From Flavobacteriales bacterium (lineage in GTDB: Bacteria; Bacteroidota; Bacteroidia; Flavobacteriales_F; PHOS-HE28): a DNA stretch of 64,000 bases. Shown piece by piece: positions 26,575 to 34,599 of the stretch. The notes under the pieces are model-generated. The model ran no database searches. It saw nothing but the letters and a program-made list of their open reading frames with translations, and was not told where the DNA came from. The position numbers and the translations under genes are program-made. The stretch lies in NCBI GenBank assembly GCA_016703105.1, contig JADJCS010000002.1:124001-188000 (forward strand). Reading direction: 5' to 3'. The first letter of the stretch is position 1. Each line of letters starts with the position of its first letter.

Positions 26575-26631
26575 TCACTCTTTCACCATCCCCACCACCT
26601 TCTCCACCACATCCTCCACGCTGGGCTTGCT
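26575..26631 (-). repeat. 3' end of E1, live copy of the direct repeat
   Basis: The 57 bp from agcaagcccagcg to the TGA (minus strand) correspond to the 48-bp orphan at 24076-24123 with a 9-bp gap and six substitutions. Most differences preserve the reading frame and protein character. Confidence 0.8.
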
Positions 26632-28989
26632 GAAGTAATCGCCATCCGATCCATACGCGGGGCGATGTGCTTTGGCGGTGAGGGTGCTGGGCGCGGCATC
26701 CAGCCAGCGGTAGCCGTTCTGCACTTCGAGGATCTCGCGGAGGATGAAGGCGCTGGCGCCGCCGGGCACGTCCTCGTCCACCACGAGGAGGCGGCTGGTC
26801 TTCTTCAGGCTCTCCACGATGCGGTGCTCGCGGTCGAAGGGGAGGAGGGTGCGCACGTCGATCATCTCCACGGAGATCCCGAGGGCGGCGAGTTCATCGG
26901 CGGCCTTGAGGCAGAGGTTGAAGGTGCTGCCGTAGCTCACGAGCGTGAGGTCATCGCCTTCGCGCACCACTTCGGGGATGCCGATGGGCACGGTGAATTC
27001 GCCGAGGTTGCTGGGCAGGCGCTCTTTGCTGCGGTAACCGTTCAGGCATTCGATCACCAGGGCGGGATCATCGCTTTGAAGCAATGTGTTGTACATGCCT
27101 GCGGCCTGCTGCATGTTGCGCGGCACGCAGACCACCAGGCCGCGCGCGGCATTGATGATCATACCCATCGGGCTGCCGCTGTGCCATACCCCTTCCAGCC
27201 GATGCCCGCGCGTGCGGATGATGAGCGGCGCCTTCTGCCCGCCCTTGGTGCGCCATTGCATGGTGGCGAGATCGTCGCTGATGCCCTGGATGCAATAGAG
27301 CAGATAATCGAGGTATTGGATCTCCGCCACGGGACGCAGCCCACGCAGCGCCATGCCGAGGCCCTGGCCCAGGATCGTCGCTTCGCGGATGCCGACATCG
27401 CTAACGCGCAGTTCACCGAAGCGGGCCTGCATGCCTTCCATGCCCTGGTTCACGTCGCCGATCTTGCCGGTGTCCTCACCGAAGGTCAAGAGCAGCGGTT
27501 CCTTCTCGAAGAGCGCGGCGAAGTTGTCGCGGATGATGATGCGGCCATCGACCTGCTCATCGCCGCTGTACTCTACAGGCACTTCGCGCACCTTCAAACA
27601 ACTCTTCGCGCTCTGGCTATAGAGGTGGCTGCCGTAGCGGTCGGCATTGGCGGACATCGCAGTGGCGAGCCAGTCGGTGAGGGGCTGGCGCGCGATGGGA
27701 TCGGCGCTGCGGCCGATGAGCAAGGCCTTGCGCGCGGCGCTCACCACTTCCTTGCGACCGGGTGTCATCTCAGCGCGGAGCTCGCTCGCCAGCTGGGCGA
27801 TGGCAGCGGTCCGTTCCTCCGAACCGTGGCGCGCGGCGGCGAGCGCTTCGATCATGAAGGCCACATCGTTCAGCTCCGTCTTGATCTCGCTTTGGAACGC
27901 GTTCCAGGCGGCTTTCTGGGCGGCGCGCGCATCGGCCTTCGCCTGGTGTTCGATGACTTCGAGCTCTTCATTGCTCGCGATCGCGGTGCCACCGGGCTTG
28001 AAGTTCAGGATCCATTCGCGGAAGCGGTAGAGGCAATCGCCGGTCTTGTACCACTCCAGCAGTTCCTTGCTCTTGTAGCGCTCATGGCTCCCGCTGGTGC
28101 TGTGGCCCTGCGGCTGCGTGATCTCCTCCACATGGATCAGGCAGGGCACGTGCTCTTCGCGGCAACGCGCGATGGCTTCTTCGTAGGTCTTGTTCAGCCC
28201 GGCATAGTCCCAGCCCTTGGTCTTGTAGATGCGGATGCCGTTGGTGCCTTCCTCTTTTTGGAAGCCTTGCAGTAATGTGCTGATGCTGCCCTTGGTGGTC
28301 TGGTAGTCCCGACTCACGCTGATGCCCCAGCCGTCGTCCCACACGCTCATGGCCATGGGCACTTGCAGCACACCGGCGGCGTTCATGGTCTCCCAGAAGT
28401 GGCCTTCGCTGGTGCTCGCATCGCCGATGGTGCCGAAGGCGACCTCATCGCCCTTATCGCTCAAATGCGTGTAGCTGTGCAGCGCAGGGTTGTTGCGGAA
28501 CATCTTGCTCGCTTGGGCGAGACCCAGGAGGCGCGGCATCTGGCCGGCGGTGGGGCTGATGTCCGGTGAAGAGTTGTACTGCTGCGCGAGGTCCTTCCAT
28601 TCGCCGTGCTCATCCAGCGAGCGCGTGGCGAAGTGCCCGTTCATGCTGCGGCCCGCGCTGCTGGGATCGGCGTGTACGTCGGCATGGGCGTAGAGCTGCG
28701 CGAACCATTGCTGCACGGTGAGCTCGCCGATGGCGAACATGAAGGTCATGTCGCGGTAGTAGCCGCTGCGCCAGTCGCCCGGGCGGAACTGCTTGGCCAT
28801 GGCCACTTGCGCGAGTTCCTTGCCGTCGCCGAAGATCCCGAATTTGGCTTTGCCCCCCAGCACTTCCTTGCGGCCGATCAAACTGGCTTCGCGGCTCAGC
28901 ACCACCAACGCGTAGTCGTGCAGGATCTCCTGCTTCACCTCATCGAGGGTCATCTGTACGTCGGTGGTGTCGGCTTTGGCGCGGGACAT
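26575..28989 (-). CDS. 2-oxoacid dehydrogenase E1, alpha-beta fusion (ThDP-dependent)
   Basis: 804 aa. The alpha half (~1-420) has the thiamine-diphosphate motif GDAST (189-193) with WDDGWGIS (217-224), and SPTAGQMPRLLGLAQA upstream. The beta half (~460-804) has LLTFGEDTGKIGDVNQGMEG, LRPVAEIQYLDYLLYCIQG and VVDEDVPGGASAFILREILE. Fused E1 of this kind serves pyruvate or branched-chain 2-oxoacid dehydrogenase complexes in Bacteroidota, and the sequence does not decide which. No E2 or E3 gene is adjacent. Its last ~57 bp recur, shortened and diverged, at 24076-24123. No terminator is visible directly after its own stop. Confidence 0.93.
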   Translation of the reverse strand: MSRAKADTTDVQMTLDEVKQEILHDYALVVLSREASLIGRKEVLGGKAKFGIFGDGKELAQVAMAKQFRPGDWRSGYYRDMTFMFAIGELTVQQWFAQLYAHADVHADPSSAGRSMNGHFATRSLDEHGEWKDLAQQYNSSPDISPTAGQMPRLLGLAQASKMFRNNPALHSYTHLSDKGDEVAFGTIGDASTSEGHFWETMNAAGVLQVPMAMSVWDDGWGISVSRDYQTTKGSISTLLQGFQKEEGTNGIRIYKTKGWDYAGLNKTYEEAIARCREEHVPCLIHVEEITQPQGHSTSGSHERYKSKELLEWYKTGDCLYRFREWILNFKPGGTAIASNEELEVIEHQAKADARAAQKAAWNAFQSEIKTELNDVAFMIEALAAARHGSEERTAAIAQLASELRAEMTPGRKEVVSAARKALLIGRSADPIARQPLTDWLATAMSANADRYGSHLYSQSAKSCLKVREVPVEYSGDEQVDGRIIIRDNFAALFEKEPLLLTFGEDTGKIGDVNQGMEGMQARFGELRVSDVGIREATILGQGLGMALRGLRPVAEIQYLDYLLYCIQGISDDLATMQWRTKGGQKAPLIIRTRGHRLEGVWHSGSPMGMIINAARGLVVCVPRNMQQAAGMYNTLLQSDDPALVIECLNGYRSKERLPSNLGEFTVPIGIPEVVREGDDLTLVSYGSTFNLCLKAADELAALGISVEMIDVRTLLPFDREHRIVESLKKTSRLLVVDEDVPGGASAFILREILEVQNGYRWLDAAPSTLTAKAHRPAYGSDGDYFSKPSVEDVVEKVVGMVKE

Positions 28990-29066
28990 GGCGGATCGCT
29001 ACGCCGCGAAGGTAGGAGCGGAGCCCGACCTATCGAAACACCGGCGATCGCATGCAACGGGAGGTA

Positions 29067-29156
29067 CCACGGATACACGCGGATGAACACGGATATGCCA
29101 ACCTATGCGGATCGAACAATAGGAACGCATCCGTGTCCATCCGCGTCCATCCGCGG
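29067..29156. repeat. Snap-back repeat with tandemly repetitive arms (CACGGAT type)
   Basis: The left arm 29067-29097 (units of cacggat / gcggatga) and the right arm 29127-29156 (catccgtg / catccgcg) are near-complementary over ~30 nt with a ~30-nt loop. It lies in the divergent gap between the E1 gene and the K+ channel gene. Confidence 0.75.
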
Positions 29157-29253
29157 TTCGAATTCTTGCGCGATGGGCACCCTTTAGGCGCTTAGCCCCT
29201 ATAGCCTCCTCGGCGGAACAGTCTTCGCGCATGTATGGCGACCTTCGTACCGC

Positions 29254-30078
29254 ATGAGCGCAGAGACGGATAGGGGTAACCATGGCGCATTGCGCGCGCG
29301 CATCGGTCGTATCATCCATGATTCGGACACGCCGGCCGGCCGGCACTTCGATGTGTGGTTGATCTGGGCCATTCTGTTCAGCATCGGCCTGGTGATGTTG
29401 GAAAGCGTGGATGCCGTGGAGGTGCGCTTCGGCACGGCGTTGCGCGTGATGGAATGGATCATAACCATCCTTTTCAGCATCGAGTACGTGCTGCGTCTGT
29501 GGACCTCGAAACGGCCCCTGCGTTGGGCGGTGAGTTTTTATGGCGTCATCGATCTGCTCGCTGTGCTACCCACTTACGCCAGTGTGTTCCTGCCCGGCGC
29601 ACAAGCCGTGGTGGTGCTGCGCGGGCTGCGGTTGCTGCGGATCTTCAGGATCCTCAAGTTGTTCAACTACGTGCATGAGGCGCGCGTGCTTTTGGTCTCG
29701 CTCGCCGCCAGCCGCCACCGCATCATCGTGTTCATGCTGGCGGTGCTCGCCCTGGTCACGGTGTTCGGCACGGTGATGTATTTGGTGGAACCGAAGGAGG
29801 CGGGTTTCACCAGCATACCGCGCAGCATCTACTGGGCGATCGTTACGCTCACCACCGTGGGCTACGGCGATATCGCCCCGGTCACGGGTCTGGGGCAGGT
29901 GATCGCGTCGGGCATCATGATCCTCGGTTACGCGATCATCGCGATCCCCACGGGCATCGTCACTGTGGAGATGGCGCGGCAATCGCGCAATGCACGGAAT
30001 GTTGTCTGCGGGCAATGTGGTGCGAAGGACCATTCGGACGATGCGCGGTACTGCCGGGCCTGCGGCGGCGCGCTCTAG
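29254..30078 (+). CDS. Voltage-gated potassium-channel-like ion transporter with C-terminal zinc ribbon
   Basis: 274 aa from ATG 29254. It has six transmembrane segments. An S4-like arginine helix is at 119-137 (VVVLRGLRLLRIFRILKLF), and the pore helix and K+ selectivity filter TTVGYGD are at 200-206. After S6 (ASGIMILGYAIIAIPTGIV) a short zinc ribbon follows, with Cys252/255 and Cys267/270 (CGQC...CRAC). The zinc ribbon may couple gating to metal or redox state. The closest family is the 250-280-aa bacterial ion transporters of the Kv type. The box gaCCTTCG lies 6 nt upstream of the ATG. Confidence 0.92.
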   Translation: MSAETDRGNHGALRARIGRIIHDSDTPAGRHFDVWLIWAILFSIGLVMLESVDAVEVRFGTALRVMEWIITILFSIEYVLRLWTSKRPLRWAVSFYGVIDLLAVLPTYASVFLPGAQAVVVLRGLRLLRIFRILKLFNYVHEARVLLVSLAASRHRIIVFMLAVLALVTVFGTVMYLVEPKEAGFTSIPRSIYWAIVTLTTVGYGDIAPVTGLGQVIASGIMILGYAIIAIPTGIVTVEMARQSRNARNVVCGQCGAKDHSDDARYCRACGGAL

Positions 30079-30186
30079 CGGCGGACTTCGGCGTTCATCC
30101 CATATCCACACCGCTCCGTCGAAAAGGGCCGTAGTTAGGCGTGGTTGAACATCCTTCAACGGTTCCATTCTTGCGTGATTTGCGGC

Positions 30187-32262
30187 ATGCTCCGATCCAA
30201 AGTATCCGTTGTATCCATCCTCGCCCTGGAGGCCATCGCCCAGATCCCGCAGGGCGGTAGCCCGTTCGGATGGGGTCAAAGATCCCGTTCATCATCCGCG
30301 CTGCCTTCGGTGGTGTTGGACGCGCTCCCCACGGAGTCACGGGCCACGGTGGATACCTCGGCGGTGTTCCGGATCGGAACGCAACGCTGGTTCCAAGCCG
30401 ATGTGCTCGCCGAAGGACTGTGGGACACGCTGCCCGGAGAACTGGTGCGTTGTCGTTTCGCTGTGAAGAGCGTCGGCGCAGCGATGGTCGCGCTCCAGTT
30501 CGATGTGTTCGATCCGGTGCCCGATATGGGGATTTACATCTACGATAAGTCCCGCACCACTTTCATCGGCGGCTTCACCGAGGCGAACGAAATGCCCGAT
30601 GGCACCCTCGCCACCGCGTTGCTACCTGGAAGCGAGGTGGTGATCGAAGTGATCATGCCCGTGGGAACCACCGGCGGCGCGCTGCATCTGGCGAGCCTCA
30701 CGCATGCCTTCCTCGACCCGTTCAAAGGAACTGAGGAAGGAGTGGCGAAGGATTACGACCCGGGCTACCAGAGCGCCGCTTGCCACAACAACATCAACTG
30801 CGCGGTAGGTGCCGATTGGCAACAGGTGAAACGATCCACGGCGATGTTCATCCGCCCCGATGGTGCCACCTGCACGGGCACATTGATCAACAACACCCAG
30901 AACAACGGCACTCCGTATTTCCTCACCGCCAACCACTGCTACCAACCCAACGAATCCAGCTGGGTGTTCTACTTCAACTACGAATCCACGGGCTGCGTCG
31001 GCACCTCGGGATCCACCGCACAGAGCCTAACGGGCGCCACGCTGAAGGCCAACGACTACTACGACGACTTCGCGTTGATGCAGTTGAACAGCGTGCCCCC
31101 GGCGAGCTACCAGCCTTACTATTCCGGTTGGGACCGCACAGGCGCCACGCCCACGAAGGCCACGACCCTTTCGCATCCCTCTTCCGATGTGAAGAAGATC
31201 ACCTTCGATAACAACCCGCCCACCAGCTACACCGATGCCAATACCACCTACTGGCGCACCTACTGGGACAGCGGCATCATCCAGGCCGGTTCCAGCGGCG
31301 CTCCGCTCTTCGATCAGAACAAGCGCCTCGTGGGCGTGGTCACCACAGGCAACGTCAACGCCACCTGCAGCAACATGACCACCGCCTGGACCGGCTCACC
31401 GAAGCTCACGCAGAGTTGGGACGGCACCGCCGCCAGCACACGTTTGCGCGACTGGCTCGATCCGGCCAACACCACCACCGTGCTCGATGGCTACGAGCCC
31501 AGTGGGACGCCGCCCGCCGGTGTGAAGGTGAAGTTGAAAGTAATGCTGGAAGGACCGTACGTTTCCGGTACCGGCCTCATGAACGGGACGCTGCGCAGCT
31601 CCGGGCTCGTTCCTCTGGCCCAGCCTTACACGGCTTTGGGTTATGCCCACGTGAACGGCGGTGGGAGCGAGGTGACCACGAGCACCGTGCTGAACATCAC
31701 CGGTAGTGCGAGCGTGGTGGATTGGGTGGTAGTCGAACTGCGCAATAAGAACAACAGCGCCACGGTGCTCGCTTCACGCTGCGCGCTCCTGCTGCGTAAC
31801 GGAACCATTGTGGATCCCAGCGGAACCGGGGATGTGAGCTTCCCGCTCGCCGCGGACAACTACTTCATCGCCGTACAACACCGCAACCACCTGGGCATTA
31901 TGACGGCCTCCGCGCAAGCGCTCAGCAGCACGGCCACGCTGAAGGATCTCACCAACGCCTCCGTCGGCCTCTACGGCTGCACCAGCGTTGTGAAGAACAT
32001 CGGTGGTGTGCGCTGCATGTTCGCTGGTGATGCCAACTTCAGCAACATGGTGAAGTATGCCGGCAGCAGCAACGACCGCGATCCCATCCTTACGCGCATC
32101 GGTGGCCTGGTACCTACCAACTCGGTGAGCGGCTACTACATCGAAGACCTCAACATGGACGGCGTGGTGCGCTACGCCGGCACGGCGAACGATCGCGATG
32201 TGATCCTCAATAACGTAGGCGGCACTTCGCCGAACAACACGGTGACGGGGCAGGTGCCTTGA
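30187..32262 (+). CDS. Secreted trypsin-fold protease (Lys-C-like) with duplicated dockerin-like C-terminal module
   Basis: 691 aa from ATG 30187 (MLRSKVSVVSILALEAIAQI, signal peptide). A pro-domain (~30-190) is followed by the S1-family catalytic domain: His250 in FLTANHCY, Asp294 in DYYDDFALMQL and Ser370 in AGSSGAPLFD. The ACHNNINC disulfide pattern resembles bacterial lysyl endopeptidases. The C-terminal ~230 residues (from VKLKVMLEGPYV) end with two 45-residue units, GDANFSNMVKYAG..NDRD.IL and EDLNMDGVVRYAG..NDRD.IL. These look like EF-hand or dockerin pairs. The same module ends the next gene. It may be an unconventional T9SS signal, since no PNP tail is present. Confidence 0.9.
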   Translation: MLRSKVSVVSILALEAIAQIPQGGSPFGWGQRSRSSSALPSVVLDALPTESRATVDTSAVFRIGTQRWFQADVLAEGLWDTLPGELVRCRFAVKSVGAAMVALQFDVFDPVPDMGIYIYDKSRTTFIGGFTEANEMPDGTLATALLPGSEVVIEVIMPVGTTGGALHLASLTHAFLDPFKGTEEGVAKDYDPGYQSAACHNNINCAVGADWQQVKRSTAMFIRPDGATCTGTLINNTQNNGTPYFLTANHCYQPNESSWVFYFNYESTGCVGTSGSTAQSLTGATLKANDYYDDFALMQLNSVPPASYQPYYSGWDRTGATPTKATTLSHPSSDVKKITFDNNPPTSYTDANTTYWRTYWDSGIIQAGSSGAPLFDQNKRLVGVVTTGNVNATCSNMTTAWTGSPKLTQSWDGTAASTRLRDWLDPANTTTVLDGYEPSGTPPAGVKVKLKVMLEGPYVSGTGLMNGTLRSSGLVPLAQPYTALGYAHVNGGGSEVTTSTVLNITGSASVVDWVVVELRNKNNSATVLASRCALLLRNGTIVDPSGTGDVSFPLAADNYFIAVQHRNHLGIMTASAQALSSTATLKDLTNASVGLYGCTSVVKNIGGVRCMFAGDANFSNMVKYAGSSNDRDPILTRIGGLVPTNSVSGYYIEDLNMDGVVRYAGTANDRDVILNNVGGTSPNNTVTGQVP

Positions 32263-32264
32263 AC

Positions 32265-32343
32265 GGGAGCAGGGGCAGGGGCAGGAGCAAGTGACGTTTA
32301 TTGCGCCTGCCCCTGCCCCTGCCACCTGCTTTCTGCCCCTGCC
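32265..32343. repeat. Snap-back repeat with GGGGCA-type arms after the protease gene
   Basis: The left arm 32265-32290 (ggagcaggggcaggggcagg) pairs with the right arm starting 32301 (gcgcctgcccctgcccctgcc), and a second partial right arm extends to 32343. It begins 2 bp after the protease stop and could end transcription, although no T-tract follows. Confidence 0.75.
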
Positions 32344-32429
32344 AACTGGTGATCGTTGATCGACAGATCGAAGCTTTCTGGCGACGAATGAGCTGAACGG
32401 CTAGTTTCGTGTGTGCTAACCCGTACACG

Positions 32430-34388
32430 ATGAGAGCTATCGCTTGTTCGTTGCTGTGTTTGGGGATGGGGTGGGGGGCAGATTGCGTTGCGCAGCAGCC
32501 CGGGGAGTTGGATACGACGTTCGCGGATCAGGGAAAACTCGTGATCACGACGCTGGGGCCCGTCACGGATATCCAGGTTGATGATCTGGGCAGGATCTAC
32601 GCGCTTTCCTCGAGCAATGGTGTTTGGGCTTTGATGCGGCTGTCCTCGTCAGGCGAACTCGATACCAACTTTGCCGACCAGGGCATATTGTCGTCTACGA
32701 CGGCTCTTATCAGGGTCTTGGTTCAGAGCGACCGGCGATTGATCCTACTGAGCGGTCAGGGGGGCGCTGGAGTTATCCGCCGATTTGATGAGAACGGTGC
32801 TCCTGACACCACCTATGCTACGTTAGGTCAGTTCGTCCTGCCTCCGGCGACTTCGATCCATGACGGTGACCTTCTTGCGAACGATGAACTATTGATCTGC
32901 GGAGATTCCGCGACGACGTGGTCCAGCGTGTATCGCGCCTTCGTGATCCGCTTGGATATGGACGGGAATCTGGATACTGGATTCGCCGATGACGGTTGGT
33001 TGATCACGAGCGGGTTCGCGAATGCTTGTACAGGAACGACATGGGAAGGCATCGAGGTGCGGGATATGGGCGATGGTGGTTTCGTTGCCGTCAAATACTC
33101 GGAGACGATCGAGCAGTGCACCCCCAACCCGGACATGGCCAAGCTCCGGTTCAGTGTTCATGACGCGAACGGGGTTGAGGTGAGCGGATTCAATACCATG
33201 TTCAATCCATTTGGGATAAGCGTTACTCCTTATTCCATTTCCGTTGAGCCTGGGCAGGGGTTCGATCTGGCTTACGGTTGGGAGGGAGAACCCGTATTGC
33301 GCCACAGCACCGTCGACTGTCAGTGGACGTCTTTGTGTGCTCCTTGTCTTTTCTTTCAGGGAGCGACCAGTATCGGTCGAACCTGTCACGACCAGCAATC
33401 CCATTGGTTCCTCCCGACCCAGGATCAGTCCAAATTCAAAGTATACCGGGTGATGCCTGGAACGCTCGGCGGCGATTGCGACTGGGGGACTTCCGGTATG
33501 GTTGTCACGGAATTCTCTCCAGGAGGCTCCGGAAGAGCGCGAGTGGCACGCGTTCAACCGGATGGCAGGTTGCTAGCCGGAGGACATGCCTCGCAGGCGA
33601 ACCTTCAGGTTTTCGCGCTCGCCCGCTACCACAATATCCCCGATCCCCGCGCCAAGCTCGATCTGAAGCTTTTCCTCGGCGGCCCGATGGACACGAACAC
33701 GGGCCTGATGCACGACAGCCTGCGAGCCCAAGGCCTTCTGCCTTTGCAACAGCCTTACCTAGACTCGACTTTCCAAAGTGTGAACGGTGTAGGAGCGGGC
33801 ATCACGTCGGTGAGCGTTTTGAACGAAACAGGTGCGGAAGCCGCGGTGGATTGGGTCTGGTTGGAATTGCTTGACGCCGCGGACACCGCCACCGTCGTCG
33901 CCACGCGCACGGGTCTGCTGTGGCGTAACGGAAAGGTGACCAGCCCGATCAACCACGATCCGATCGACTTCAGCGTAGGCGCGGGTAGCTACTTCCTGCG
34001 GGTGCGCCACCGCAACCACTTGGGTGTGACGCTGAGCGATCCCATCGCTATGAGCGATTCCGTCGTTTCTGTGGACCTGAGCGATCCGAACACGAACACC
34101 TTCGGCACCGATGCACAGAAGGAAGTGAACGGCGTGCGCGTGCTCTGGCCCGGCGATGTACACCACGATGGCCTGGTGCGCTATGCCGGCGCCATGAACG
34201 ACCGCGATGCGGTGTTGGTGTCCATAGGCGGTACGCCGCCCACCGCTACCGCGACCGGCTACAAGGACGCGGACGTGAACATGGACGGTATTGTGAAGTA
34301 CGCCGGTGCGGACAACGATAGGGATGTGATCCTGCAGAGCATTGGTGGGGGATATCCTACGGCGGTGCGGTTCGAGCAAAGGCCATAG
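32430..34388 (+). CDS. Delta-60 propeller secreted protein with the same dockerin-like C-terminal module
   Basis: 652 aa from ATG 32430 (MRAIACSLLCLGMGWGADCV, signal peptide ending CVAQ). Residues ~25-400 carry delta-60-type units (GELDT(T/N)FADQG and similar). The final ~230 residues, from KLDLKLFLGGPMDTNTG, align with the end of the preceding protease. LRVRHRNHLGVTLSD, GDVHHDGLVRYAGAMNDRDAVL and ADVNMDGIVKYAGADNDRDVIL are the clearest blocks, and the protein ends FEQRP. The adjacent gene order and shared module suggest a tandem pair of surface proteins exported by one route. Confidence 0.85.
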   Translation: MRAIACSLLCLGMGWGADCVAQQPGELDTTFADQGKLVITTLGPVTDIQVDDLGRIYALSSSNGVWALMRLSSSGELDTNFADQGILSSTTALIRVLVQSDRRLILLSGQGGAGVIRRFDENGAPDTTYATLGQFVLPPATSIHDGDLLANDELLICGDSATTWSSVYRAFVIRLDMDGNLDTGFADDGWLITSGFANACTGTTWEGIEVRDMGDGGFVAVKYSETIEQCTPNPDMAKLRFSVHDANGVEVSGFNTMFNPFGISVTPYSISVEPGQGFDLAYGWEGEPVLRHSTVDCQWTSLCAPCLFFQGATSIGRTCHDQQSHWFLPTQDQSKFKVYRVMPGTLGGDCDWGTSGMVVTEFSPGGSGRARVARVQPDGRLLAGGHASQANLQVFALARYHNIPDPRAKLDLKLFLGGPMDTNTGLMHDSLRAQGLLPLQQPYLDSTFQSVNGVGAGITSVSVLNETGAEAAVDWVWLELLDAADTATVVATRTGLLWRNGKVTSPINHDPIDFSVGAGSYFLRVRHRNHLGVTLSDPIAMSDSVVSVDLSDPNTNTFGTDAQKEVNGVRVLWPGDVHHDGLVRYAGAMNDRDAVLVSIGGTPPTATATGYKDADVNMDGIVKYAGADNDRDVILQSIGGGYPTAVRFEQRP

Positions 34389-34426
34389 TAGGGGAGCAGC
34401 CACAGACCGCGTTGCAAGAGGTCTAT

Positions 34427-34522
34427 CCGCCGATGACGCAGATGGCACAGATGAAGGCCGTGCGAAGTACCGCATTGCCAAGAGCAAGTGGGCTCCATCT
34501 GCGTCATCTGCGCCATCTGCGG
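34427..34522. repeat. Snap-back repeat with GATGACGCA-type arms
   Basis: The 27-nt left arm 34427-34453 (units of 9 nt, gatgacgca/gatggcaca) is complementary with few mismatches to the right arm 34496-34522 (catctgcgt/catctgcgc). It is intergenic, between the delta-60 gene and the YHYH gene. Confidence 0.75.
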
Positions 34523-34599
34523 ATGTATTCATCCCGCATGGTGATCTTGCGATCAAACCAAGGATGCCCCCGGAAGTCCTTCCCCTCCAACCACCACAC

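Noticed and set aside
26665..28275. 536-codon ORF antisense to the E1 gene
   Set aside because: A long open frame is expected opposite a GC-rich gene with strong codon bias. No motif is seen, while the E1 frame has clear catalytic motifs.
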